A DNA stretch of 64,000 bases from Streptomyces sp. SLBN-118 (GTDB taxonomy: Bacteria; Actinomycetota; Actinomycetes; Streptomycetales; Streptomycetaceae): positions 744,001 to 808,000 of the forward strand of contig NZ_VFNP01000001.1 in assembly GCF_006715635.1 (NCBI RefSeq), written 5' to 3'. A program made the translations under genes and the position numbers. The notes below the pieces were generated by a model. The model did not search any database. It saw only the letters and a program-made list of their open reading frames with translations, and was not told where the DNA came from. This document shows, one piece after another, positions 1 through 7,548 of the stretch (within the stretch, counting starts at the first letter, position 1; each line of letters begins with the position of its first letter).

Positions 1-2
1 AA

Positions 3-236
3 CGCATCGTCTTCACCTGGGGCTGGCTGGACAGCGACCTCGGTGTCCCGCCCGGCTCGACAACCGTCGAAATCACCCTCGAACCCGACGCCGAGGGCAC
101 GCTGCTCCGCCTGGTCCACCGCGATCTCCCCTCCCCCCAGGCCCGCGCGGCCCACAAGGACGGCTGGATCCACTACACCGACCGGCTCGCCACCCTCGCG
201 GAGGACGGCAACCCGGGCCCCGACACCTGGATGTAG
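3..236 (+). CDS. C-terminal end of an SRPBCC/AHSA1-like protein (partial)
   Basis: The open frame runs into the left edge, so only the last 77 codons are visible. The peptide has the pattern of the SRPBCC (START-like, AHSA1/Aha1-type) fold end: a beta strand (IVFTWGW), then STTVEITLEP, then LLRLVHRDLP, then a C-terminal helix with the GW..Y..RLA pattern. Members of this family are hydrophobic-ligand-binding or stress-related cytoplasmic proteins, and in actinobacteria they often sit beside an ArsR-type regulator, which would lie outside this window. The substrate cannot be inferred. The stop is TAG at 234-236. Confidence 0.75.
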   Translation, partial: RIVFTWGWLDSDLGVPPGSTTVEITLEPDAEGTLLRLVHRDLPSPQARAAHKDGWIHYTDRLATLAEDGNPGPDTWM

Positions 237-384
237 GCGACCGCGGCCGAAGCCGTCGGCCGGTCCACAACCCCGCCCACCCGCAAATGAGTTGATCTTC
301 CGCGTCCCGAAACGTTCGGATGAACCCCGGCCCGAATCGCAACGGTCTCACCCACTCCCGGAGGCCTTCGTGTGCGCGGGCAGG

Positions 385-880
385 ATGCCTGCCGACGAGG
401 CGGACATCGACGGTTCTCTCGTCCGGCGGCTGCTCGCGACCCAGTTCACGCAGTGGGCGAACCTGCCCGTCGAGCCGTTCCCCTCGGCCGGGACCGTCAA
501 CGCGGTCTTTCGGCTGGGGGACGACATGGCTGTGCGACTCCCCCGCATCGCGTCGGGCGTCGACGAAGGGAAGAAGGAGTACCGGTGGCTGCCACGGCTT
601 GCTCCGGTACTTCCGGTGGACATTCCCGTCGTTCCGGGGAGGGGAGTGCCAGCCGAGGGGTACCCCTGGAACTGGTCGGTGTACAGCTGGCTCGACGGCG
701 AGAACCCGACCGTCGGCGACCTTGCCGACCCAGCGGCCCTCGCACTGGATCTGGCGCGGTTCGTCGCCGCACTGCGGCGGATCGATCCCGCGGACGGGCC
801 GCTCGCCTACCGCGGCGGGCCGCTGAGGACGCAGGACAACGAGACGCACGCTGCGATCGAGGACCTGGAACATCCGACGC
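385..880 (+). pseudogene. Aminoglycoside phosphotransferase family, 3'-truncated remnant
   Basis: From ATG 385 the frame encodes the N-lobe of an APH-type kinase: IDGSLVRRLLATQF, then FPSAGTVNAVFRLGDDMAVRLPR (the nucleotide-binding beta sheet), then RYLP-like WLPRLAP, and the hinge region with YPWNWSVYSWLDGENP. Similarity stops near residue 165. The catalytic loop (HGDxxxxN) and the metal-binding DFG segment that belong downstream are absent, and the frame continues into unrelated sequence as far as the next gene. The fragment therefore cannot phosphorylate anything. A deletion or a series of frameshifts is the likely cause. It is evidence of gene decay, not of resistance. Confidence 0.8.
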
Positions 881-997
881 ATGGAGGCCGAGGAGGAAGA
901 GCGCGGCTGTCGCGGCATCGGCCCGCGCCCCAGGGCCGGAATTGCAGCACCAGCGGGAGTAAAATCGGGATTTGGGTTGGTGCACTCTCACGTGCAA

Positions 998-1038
998 CCG
1001 CCCGGAAGGGCGGCCCCGGTGTGTATACGCCGGGGCCG
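998..1038 (+). terminator. Two adjacent hairpins in the gap 881-1215
   Basis: The 335-bp stretch between the kinase remnant and the DUF5994 gene has no convincing gene. It does contain two neighbouring hairpins: CCGCCC at 998-1003 pairs with GGGCGG at 1008-1013, and CGGCCCCGG at 1011-1019 pairs with its perfect complement at 1030-1038. They share a few bases, so they could form alternatively. No U-run follows, as is usual for streptomycete terminators. The position fits a terminator for the decayed upstream gene or a leader structure for DUF5994. Confidence 0.4.
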
Positions 1039-1215
1039 TTGGCCGGCTCCCGCAAGCCGTTCAGCCCGGCGTTCCGCATGGGTCCGGTGGGTACCGGCCA
1101 GGAGTACCCTGGAGATACCGAGGACACTTCGTGCACCAGCTCCCACGCTCGTGTCGTTTTCGGCGATTCACGACACCGGGCCGGTGCAGACCGGCCCGGG
1201 GGCAGGTTCCGTGTC

Positions 1216-1815
1216 ATGACCGCGACCATTTTCCCTACGCCCGCGGTCGAAGACCGGACCTCTTCTTCGTTGCCGCTCCGACTCATGCTGGCGCCGGCCG
1301 GCACCGCTCCGGCCCTGATCGACGGTGCCTGGTGGCCCCGCTCCCGCGATCTGAGTGCGGAACTTCCCGCACTGACGGCCGTACTGGACCCGCTGTGGGG
1401 GCGGATCACCCGCGTCACCGTGAACCCCACGTTCTGGCCGGTCATCCCACGGAAGCTGCCCGTCGCCGGGCATGTGGTGCATGTCGGTTGGTTCAAGGCC
1501 GAGCAGGATCCCCACAAGCTGCTGCTGCTCTCCTACACGTCCGGCCGCTGGGACTTGCTGGTCATCCCACCGGAGACCAGCGCCGCCACGGCTGCCCGTC
1601 TGATGGCTACAGCGACCGATCCGTCGCGCTGTCTCACTGCGAGCGGCCTGATCCAAGAGGCCGAGTTCTTCCGGATGGCGGCCGAGGCCGACTGGGACTC
1701 GAACCGGGAGAGGGTCTGGGACTCCGAGGGCGGCCACGAAGTGCGCCGCGTGAGCTCATCTTCCGCTGGGCGAGCGGTGAGCGCTCACGTACCGGAGCCG
1801 ACGGAGGGGGTGTAA
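1216..1815 (+). CDS. DUF5994 family protein
   Basis: This encodes 199 residues. The family signature is near residue 35 (LIDGAWWPRSRDLSAELPAL), and a second conserved block follows (GHVVHVGWF, then LLLLSYTSGRWDLLVIPP). DUF5994 proteins are small cytoplasmic actinobacterial proteins of unknown function. ATG 1216 is chosen because recognisable family sequence begins soon after it, although the frame is open upstream into the kinase remnant. The C-terminal 40 residues are polar and low in complexity. A 36-residue membrane peptide starts 5 bp after the stop, followed by a second DUF5994 gene, so the three probably form one transcript. Confidence 0.85.
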   Translation: MTATIFPTPAVEDRTSSSLPLRLMLAPAGTAPALIDGAWWPRSRDLSAELPALTAVLDPLWGRITRVTVNPTFWPVIPRKLPVAGHVVHVGWFKAEQDPHKLLLLSYTSGRWDLLVIPPETSAATAARLMATATDPSRCLTASGLIQEAEFFRMAAEADWDSNRERVWDSEGGHEVRRVSSSSAGRAVSAHVPEPTEGV

Positions 1816-1820
1816 GGATC

Positions 1821-1931
1821 ATGGGGACCATCCTCACCGTGCTCGTACTCATGGCGATGATCGCCCTGGGCACGCTCGTGAATCACGCTTCCGGTGCCGT
1901 GGGGCGGCTCTGGCCCCGCCGTCGCTCATGA
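1821..1931 (+). CDS. 36-aa single-span membrane peptide between two DUF5994 genes
   Basis: ATG 1821 lies 5 bp after the preceding stop with AGG just ahead of it, and the stop TGA overlaps the next gene's ATG (ATGA, 1928-1931). The product has a hydrophobic N-terminal helix (GTILTVLVLMAMIALGTLVN) and an arginine-rich end (RLWPRRRS), which fits a single-span membrane microprotein with its tail in the cytoplasm. The tight coupling to both neighbours is the main argument that it is real. I do not recognise a family. It may be an accessory or anchoring peptide for the DUF5994 proteins, but that is inference. Confidence 0.55.
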   Translation: MGTILTVLVLMAMIALGTLVNHASGAVGRLWPRRRS

Positions 1932-2407
1932 CTTCCGACTTCAGCACTCCGACGACTCATCTCCTGCTCCTCGCGGACACGAGCGATCAGCCGATGGTTC
2001 CCGGTGCGGCTGTGCTGAGGATGGAGACCACCTCCAGCCGTGTGGGGCTGTTCGACGGAGCCTGGTGGCCACGCTCCCGCGACATCGGGGCTCAGTTGCC
2101 GGGCCTGATCACCGCCCTCATCGCCCAGGTGGGCCCCATCGCACGCGTCGGCTTGGACGCAAGCGCCTGGGACCGCGCTCCGGGCCACCTGGTCATCGAT
2201 GACCGCATGGTCCGTATCGACTGGTCCGCGGTCGACGACCACACAATGCTCATCACTCGGGGACCTCAGGATCATTTCTCCTTCCTGGTGATCCCACTCG
2301 AGGCAGACGCGGATGCCGCGCACGCCGCGATGACCATGGCCATACAGGACGGCAACTGCACATCGGCGGAACAGATCCTCGCCGACACCGGCATCCTTCC
2401 CGCCTAG
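1928..2407 (+). CDS. DUF5994 family protein (second copy)
   Basis: This encodes 159 residues. It repeats the family hallmark of the gene upstream (FDGAWWPRSRDIGAQLPGL) and has the FLVIPLEAD and DHTMLITRGP blocks, so it is a diverged tandem paralogue. It starts within the ATGA overlap with the 36-aa membrane peptide, which implies translational coupling. Its function is unknown. The last two residues and the stop codon abut the left terminal repeat of a MITE-like element, whose first base is the last base of the TAG stop. The insertion may therefore have trimmed or replaced the original 3' flank. Confidence 0.85.
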   Translation: MTSDFSTPTTHLLLLADTSDQPMVPGAAVLRMETTSSRVGLFDGAWWPRSRDIGAQLPGLITALIAQVGPIARVGLDASAWDRAPGHLVIDDRMVRIDWSAVDDHTMLITRGPQDHFSFLVIPLEADADAAHAAMTMAIQDGNCTSAEQILADTGILPA

Positions 2408-2567
2408 TGCTGTGACCGGACAGGTTTGCCGGGAAGCTCGCGGCGTCCGGTGTAGTGCATCGCAAGGCGGAGGATCGCCCTTGTACTGGGGTACTCGGGT
2501 GATGCGACAACGCAGCGAGGTACCGTGCCGGGCGTTGCGAGCCAGTGAACTTATCCGGTCACAGCAC
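2407..2567. repeat. MITE-like intergenic element, copy 1
   Basis: This is a 161-bp non-coding element bounded by a perfect 14-bp terminal inverted repeat, GTGCTGTGACCGGA at 2407-2420 and its complement at 2554-2567. Its interior (2455-2526) is nearly the same as the interior of a second element at 60828-60993, including the shared words GCATCGCAAGGCGGAG and CGACAACGCAGCGAGGT. The interior contains a small hairpin, GTAC-TGGG-GTAC. No transposase is encoded, so it resembles a non-autonomous element. It separates DUF5994 from DUF5988. Confidence 0.75.
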
Positions 2568-2657
2568 CAGCGGGGACATTCGTGCCCTTCGCCCGAGCGG
2601 CCGAGCGCCCACTCCAGCCGAGGTGCGAGGGGTCGCTCCGGTAGGAAGACTGGCCTT

Positions 2658-2858
2658 ATGGCTACCAAGGCAGTCCTCGAGGGCGGCCCGGACGATCTGC
2701 CGGAGCGGATCGTCCCGATCACACCTCCCGGACAAGAGCTGAAGATCCCGCACCGCGGCGGATACGAGCACTTCAAGGTCACGTCGCGGCATCAGGAAAC
2801 GCCCGAGGGACGGCTGCCCGTCTACGACTGGTGGGAACGGACGGAGATCGCCGAGTAG
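2658..2858 (+). CDS. DUF5988 family protein
   Basis: This is a 66-residue protein with the characteristic sequence ending GRLPVYDWWERTEIAE and an N-terminal block AVLEGGPDDLPERIVP. It matches the small actinobacterial DUF5988 family by pattern. GGTAGGAAG about 9-17 bp before ATG 2658 is a plausible ribosome binding site. No membrane segment or signal peptide is visible. The role is unknown. In actinobacteria these genes are often found as stand-alone small genes in accessory or biosynthetic regions. A longer upstream start is possible but would read through the MITE-like element and is unlikely. Confidence 0.8.
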   Translation: MATKAVLEGGPDDLPERIVPITPPGQELKIPHRGGYEHFKVTSRHQETPEGRLPVYDWWERTEIAE

Positions 2859-3002
2859 GACCGGCGGTCGGGGCCCTGTGCCGCGCGAGGTTCTTTCGCC
2901 ATCCGGCAGGAGGGGCCGCTCGTCGGTACGATCGGAATGATCGTCGCTCGGCTCCCCCGGGCTCGCGGACAGGGGCGACCGGACGCGGCGAGGAAGGCCG
3001 CC

Positions 3003-3824
3003 ATGACCACCATCTCCGTCAAGGCCGCGCCTCTGCGGGAAGGGCTCACGCTCCCTTACGCCGAGGCGGGCTACCCCCGTGGCACTCCCGTCGTCTTCGT
3101 CCACGCCATCGCCGACTCCTGGTGGTCCTTCGAACCTCTCCTGAGGAGGCTCCCGGCATCCCTGCACGGCTACGCGCCCACTCAGCGCGGCCACGGGGAC
3201 GCCGACCGTCCCGCCGACGGCTACCGGCCCGAGGACTTCGCCTCCGATCTCGTGGCCTTCCTCGACGCGGCCGGCATCGACCGCGCCATCCTCGTCGGGG
3301 CCTCCAGCGGCGGCGTGCCCGCCCGCATCGTGGCCGGCAGCCATCCCGACCGCGTTGCCGGGCTGGTGCTGCTCGGCGTCCCCGGCACGCTCGCGGACAA
3401 GCCCGCGGCGACCGCTCTGCAGGAGAAGATCGAAGGGCTCTGCGATCCCGTCCCGCGGGCGTTCGTCGAGGACCTGATGTCCGGCATGATGGCCCGGCCG
3501 GTGGCCAGGGGCTTCCTCGAGACCATGATTGAGGAGAGCCTGAAAGTCCCGGCCCACGTCTGGAAAGAGACGATGCGCGGGCTGCTCGAAGCCGATCTCC
3601 GGGCCACACTCGGGGGCATGCTGGTGCCGACGCTCGTCGTCTGGGGCGACCAGGACGCTTTCCTGCCGCGCGGCGACCAGCAGACCATCCTCGACGCCAT
3701 CCACGGCTCGCGTCTGCTCACCTACGAGGGCGTGGGCCATGTCGTCCACTGGGAACAGCCCGAACGCGTCATCGCCGACCTGGTCGCCTTCGCCACCAGC
3801 ACGGCGTCGGCCGCCGCCCCGTGA
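3003..3824 (+). CDS. Alpha/beta hydrolase
   Basis: This is a 273-residue cytoplasmic enzyme of the alpha/beta-hydrolase fold. The oxyanion-hole strand PVVFVHAIADSWWSF lies near residue 30 and the nucleophile elbow GASSG has Ser101. An acid is available in VVWGDQDAF, and the catalytic His lies in GVGHVVHWEQP close to the C-terminus. GAGGAAGG about 6-13 bp before ATG 3003 supports this start over upstream in-frame starts. The length and layout match small esterases, epoxide-hydrolase-like or haloperoxidase-like enzymes. The substrate cannot be predicted. It appears monocistronic, as the next real gene runs the other way. Confidence 0.85.
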   Translation: MTTISVKAAPLREGLTLPYAEAGYPRGTPVVFVHAIADSWWSFEPLLRRLPASLHGYAPTQRGHGDADRPADGYRPEDFASDLVAFLDAAGIDRAILVGASSGGVPARIVAGSHPDRVAGLVLLGVPGTLADKPAATALQEKIEGLCDPVPRAFVEDLMSGMMARPVARGFLETMIEESLKVPAHVWKETMRGLLEADLRATLGGMLVPTLVVWGDQDAFLPRGDQQTILDAIHGSRLLTYEGVGHVVHWEQPERVIADLVAFATSTASAAAP

Positions 3825-3926
3825 TGCGAGAGGAGACAGCCGTGTCCGGGCCAGTGGCTCCCGGCGGTCGTCCCGCCCGGCCTCCCCGCGAAGGACGGCG
3901 CGAATCCATTGACAAGCCCTGCTCTG

Positions 3927-4631
3927 TCACTGCGGTCCCTCACGCGGCGGCAGTACGGACGGGCTGCCCGCCGTCAGGTGCACCTGGATTCCGTCCGCCC
4001 GGACCTCGAGGGACGTCGCTTCGAGGCCCAGCGGGTAGTCGCGGCCCTCGTCCCGGCGGGCGAGGGAGTCGCCGATGCGGTCGGTCATCCGGTCGGGGGC
4101 GGGCCTGCCCATGATGGCCGCCGACGCGACCGTCATCTCGACGCGGCCGTCCCGGATCCGGGGCCGAAGCGTCAGGCTGCCGATTCCCGCGCGGCCGACG
4201 ACAAGGGTGAGCGTGTCCGTTCCGGGATCCGTCCGTACCTCCGTGACCGGCATTCCGCCGAGGTCTCCCGCCATCTGCGCGACCGCGCTCACCGGGATCA
4301 CCACCGTCGCGCGGGCAGAGCCCACGGTGGCGCCGTCCGGAGCGCCACCGGCGAAACGTACGTCGTCCAGGCGCGCGTGGACTTCGGCGTCCGGTACCCG
4401 GCCGAGTCGTACATGGTCGCCGTCCAGCTCGACGAACGGCAGGTGCCTGTCGCCGAGTTGGAGGAGCGCGGGTCTGGACGCGAGGTCGATGTCGACCTCT
4501 CCGTCCAGAGCCCGGGCCGCCGCCGCCTCGATGCGGCCCTCAAGGACGGACCGTGCGAGGAGTTCGCCGCACACCGGCACCGCGACGAGAACTCCGGCCA
4601 CGGCCAGGGCGATCCATGTCCGGCGCCTCAT
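3927..4631 (-). CDS. LmeA-like (DUF2993) phospholipid-binding envelope protein
   Basis: This has 234 residues from ATG 4631, which overlaps the stop of the upstream MMPL remnant (ATGA). After a basic start (MRRRTW) there is one hydrophobic helix (IALAVAGVLVAVPVCGELLA), an uncleaved anchor or signal. A DUF2993 beta-rich domain follows, with GRIEAAAARAL, VRLGRVPDAEVHARLDDV and VTEVRTDPGTDTL. LmeA in mycobacteria is a periplasmic phospholipid-binding protein needed for lipoglycan maturation. In streptomycetes such genes commonly sit beside MMPL-type lipid transporters, as here. With the transporter broken, the role of this gene may be reduced. Confidence 0.8.
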   Translation of the reverse strand: MRRRTWIALAVAGVLVAVPVCGELLARSVLEGRIEAAAARALDGEVDIDLASRPALLQLGDRHLPFVELDGDHVRLGRVPDAEVHARLDDVRFAGGAPDGATVGSARATVVIPVSAVAQMAGDLGGMPVTEVRTDPGTDTLTLVVGRAGIGSLTLRPRIRDGRVEMTVASAAIMGRPAPDRMTDRIGDSLARRDEGRDYPLGLEATSLEVRADGIQVHLTAGSPSVLPPREGPQ

Positions 4632-5664
4632 GCGCCCGCCCCCTGCCCGGACCGTGCCGTCGTCCCCTCCGGATCCAGGCGAGGCAGCAGCCGGTCCAGC
4701 CACCGTGGCAGCCACCAGTTGGCCCGGCCGAACAGGTACATGGTGGCGGGCACCAGCAGCAGCCGGACCACCGTCGCGTCGATCACCACGCTCACACCGA
4801 GCCCGAGCGCGAGCATCTTGATCACCACCTGGGTGGAGAGCAGGAAGGCGAGGAACACACTGGTCATGACGATCGCCGCGCAGCTGATGACGCGGGCGGT
4901 GGCGGCCAGTCCGCCGGCCACGCTGTCATGGTTGTCGCCGGTCTCCAGCCATGCCTCGCGGATCCGTGCGAGCAGGAAGACCTCGTAGTCCATGGAGAGC
5001 CCGAAGACGATGGCGAACATCATCATGGGGACGTACGACTCGACGGGCACGGATTCCGTGACGCCGAACAGCCGCCCGCCCCAGCCCCATTGGAAGACGG
5101 CGACCAGGACCCCGTAGGCCGCGCTGATCGACAGCAGGTTCAGCAGGGCCGCCTTCACGGCGACGAGCAGGCTGCGGAACACGCAGAGCAACAGCAGGAA
5201 CGCGGCACCGACGACGACCGCGACGATCCACGGCAGCCGCTCCACCACGACATCGCGGAAGGCCACGTGGACGGCGGTGGTGCCGGTGACGTACGCCCGC
5301 GCGCCGGTGCCGTCCAGGTCCTTGGCAGCACCTCGTCCTCGAGCCTGTGGACGAGTTGGGTGGTCGACGTGTCCTGCGGGCCGTGCTGAGGGACGACGGT
5401 GGCCGTGAGCAGGGCCCGGTCCGGCGTATATGCGGGCCGGGTGACGGAGACGACGCCGGGAGTCCGCTCCAGCAAGGCGCGTACGTCGGCCGCGACCCGG
5501 TCCGTGTCCGTAGCGCCCCGGGCCGGTGCGACGACGACGGTGAGCGGACCGTTCGTGCCGGGCCCGAACCCGTCCGAGACCAGGTCGTACGCCTGGCGTT
5601 CGGTGTAGCCGCCGGGGCTGGCACCCGCGTCGATGTGGCCGACGCGTATCGAGGCGAGCGGCAC
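4628..5664 (-). pseudogene. MMPL-family lipid transporter, 5'-truncated and frameshifted
   Basis: The remnant begins in the middle of an MMPL (RND-type) transporter at LASIRVGHIDAG, continuing with GGYTERQAYDLVSDGFGPGTNGPL, the start of the second periplasmic domain. The whole N-terminal half, including transmembrane segments 1-6, is missing. Near 5325-5335 the frame changes: EDEVLP continues as KDLDGTGARAYVTG in another frame, which a single lost base would explain. After that the second bundle is intact, with helices such as VVVGAAFLLLLCVF, the GLSMDYEVFLLARIREA motif and a final helical pair. At 5664 it abuts the broken sensor kinase on the other strand. Confidence 0.85.
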
Positions 5665-5669
5665 GCTCA

Positions 5670-6473
5670 GGACTGAGAGGAAGCCGGCCGGGACCCGTCG
5701 CCCGCAGCATCACCCTGGTGACCACCGCGGTCGCCCTTCTCGCCGTCGTGCTGACGGGCGCGGTCGCCTGGTACATGATCCGGGACGGCGCCGAGGCACG
5801 GCAGCGCGACCAACTGGGGCGTCAGGCAGAGGTGTTGAGCCGTACTCCCGTCTTCTCCCAGCTGCTGCTCGACCGCGAACAGCGGCTTGCCGGATCGAAC
5901 GGGGTCCGGCTGGCGGTCGTCGGGCCCGCCGGGGAGGCGGCGGGGCCTGCCGCCGCGGCCGTGGCCGCCCGGACCCGTGCAGCCCTGCTCGACGGCGAGT
6001 CCGTATCCACCGAGGGGCGACTCGACGGCGAACAGGTCCTGGTGGAGGGCCGCCCGGGGGACGGGCACACCGCCGTCGTCCTCACCCAGCCCTACACCGT
6101 CGTGGGCGACAGCATCTCCCGTGTGCGCGGGGCGCTGATCCTGCCGCTCGCGGTGGGTCTGGCAGGTGCCGCGCTCGGCGGCCTGCTGCTGGCCCGTCGC
6201 CTGTCGCGGCCGCTGACCACGGCGGCGACCACGGCACGGCGCCTCGCCGAGGGCGGGCGCGGCCTGCGCGCCGAGCAGGGCGGGCCGCGCGAACTCGCCG
6301 ACCTCCGGGGCGCCCTGCACGCCCGCTACCAGGGGATCCGGCCCTCCGGAACGGGCCTGGGCCTGGCCATCGTGCACCGGCTGGCCCAGCGCCTCGGCGG
6401 TTCGGTGACCGCTCAGGGGCACGGCCCCGAAGGAGGGGCCTGTTTCTCGGTCCGGCTTTCTCGACGGCCATGA
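5670..6473 (+). pseudogene. Sensor histidine kinase lacking its phosphoacceptor and most of its ATPase domain
   Basis: The frame shows an N-terminal membrane helix (ITLVTTAVALLAVVLTGAVAW), an extracytoplasmic sensor segment, a second helix (GALILPLAVGLAGAALGGLLLA) and a HAMP-like stretch (RRLSRPLTTAATTARRLAEG). It then jumps from LADLRGALHARYQGIRP directly to GTGLGLAIVHRLAQRLGG, the G2 box of the HATPase domain. The HisKA helix with the phosphorylated histidine and the N and G1 boxes are deleted in frame. The true 5' end is also missing, since only GTG 5718 could serve as a start. The protein, if made, cannot autophosphorylate. Confidence 0.8.
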
Positions 6474-6505
6474 GGCCTGTGTGATCGACTGGACGGGACC
6501 TCGTG

Positions 6506-7345
6506 TCAGCCGCGCCTGCGGGCGGTGAGGAGCAGATACTCCCAGTCCATCACCGTGGTTCCCGTGCCCTGGTCGTGCCGCCTGGCGAGCTCGTCGAGAT
6601 CCCGGTCGAGCGCGGCGACCCGGTCGGGGTCGCCGGCGATGCTCCGGTACACGGCGATGGTCGGGCCGTAGTGGGTCTTGAAGTACTCGCGGAAGTCCTC
6701 GGGCTTCTCGAAGAGGTCGATCCGCACGGTCCGGCGCTGAGCGACGACATCGGTCACCCGGTCGGCAAAGAGTGCACGGACATGCTCTTCGCTTCCCCAC
6801 AGTGGTGCGGGCTGCGCGCCGGGCGGGAGCGCGGGCGCGTACGGCTTCATCGTCGTGAACATCTGGCCGATGAAGCCCTCAGGCGTCCAGTTGATCAGAC
6901 CGACGGTGCCGCCGGGGCGGCACACACGGATCAGTTCGTCGGCGCTGACCTGGTGATGCGGGGCGAACATGATCCCTACGCAGGACATCACCGTGTCGAA
7001 CGAGGCCTCGGCGAAGGGCAGCGCCTCAGCGTCGGCCTCGCGCCACTCAAGTTCCACGCCGCGCTCCTCAGCCACGCGACGCCCTGCTTCCAGCAGCTCC
7101 GGGGTGAGATCGCACGCCACCACGTTCGCACCGGCGAGCGCTGCGAGGATCGCGGCGTTGCCCGACCCGGCCGCGATGTCCAGCACTCGCTCTCCGTCCC
7201 GTATGTCGCACGCGTCCGCCAGGACCGCACCCAGCTCCGAGACGACGTCGGCAGCCACGGCAGGGTAGTCGCCCAGCGCCCACATCCCCCGGTGCCTGGC
7301 CTTGAGGGCACGGTCGGCCTCGACGGCGTCGATGATCTTGCTCAT
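6506..7345 (-). CDS. Class I SAM-dependent methyltransferase (UbiE/Methyltransf_11-like)
   Basis: This is a 279-residue cytoplasmic enzyme. SAM-binding motif I is VLDIAAGSGNAAI near residue 55, motif II is the acidic strand end NVVACDLTPELL, and motif III-like sequences are EADAEALPFAEASFDTV and CRPGGTVGLINWTPEG. GAGGAG upstream of ATG 7345 supports the start. It is divergently arranged with an HxlR regulator. That is a common layout in which the regulator controls its neighbour, so this enzyme is a likely HxlR target. The methyl acceptor is unknown. Confidence 0.85.
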   Translation of the reverse strand: MSKIIDAVEADRALKARHRGMWALGDYPAVAADVVSELGAVLADACDIRDGERVLDIAAGSGNAAILAALAGANVVACDLTPELLEAGRRVAEERGVELEWREADAEALPFAEASFDTVMSCVGIMFAPHHQVSADELIRVCRPGGTVGLINWTPEGFIGQMFTTMKPYAPALPPGAQPAPLWGSEEHVRALFADRVTDVVAQRRTVRIDLFEKPEDFREYFKTHYGPTIAVYRSIAGDPDRVAALDRDLDELARRHDQGTGTTVMDWEYLLLTARRRG

Positions 7346-7437
7346 GGCTGGTCTCCTCTGGGGTCTCTCCGGCAGAGGCCGGAAATTTTCGGATGTGCCA
7401 TGAGTTCGACAGTAGGAAGGGGCGCCCTCCCGTCCTA

Positions 7438-7452
7438 GTACGAGATCTGTAC
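7438..7452. promoter_or_regulatory. Palindromic candidate operator between methyltransferase and HxlR genes
   Basis: Within the 203-bp divergent intergenic region there is GTAC at 7438-7441 and GTAC at 7449-7452, separated by GAGATCT whose core AGATCT is itself palindromic. MarR/HxlR-type winged-helix dimers bind short palindromes of this kind (GTAC-containing operators are known for HxlR-family members). It lies about 95 bp from both start codons, so one dimer could control both promoters. Confidence 0.35.
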
Positions 7453-7548
7453 CGCGGGGAGCACGCAGATCCCCACCGGCCGGGCCCCGCAGGGCCGGGG
7501 TGTCCGCCGGACTGGTCGTGCCGGTGGACGGGACCTAACCTGCAAGAC

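Noticed and set aside
385..880. Aminoglycoside resistance gene
   Set aside because: The catalytic HGDxxxxN and DFG motifs are absent, so the fragment cannot confer resistance.
43..1815. A single 590-residue open frame covering the first 1.8 kb
   Set aside because: It is a chance run-through joining the kinase remnant to the DUF5994 gene; the first 110 residues and the middle are non-coding in style.
3842..3926. A GTG start with an excellent ribosome binding site (GAGAGGAG) after the alpha/beta hydrolase
   Set aside because: The frame yields a short Pro/Arg-rich peptide that runs into the 3' end of the convergent lmeA-like gene; it may be the stub of a deleted gene but cannot be supported as a CDS.
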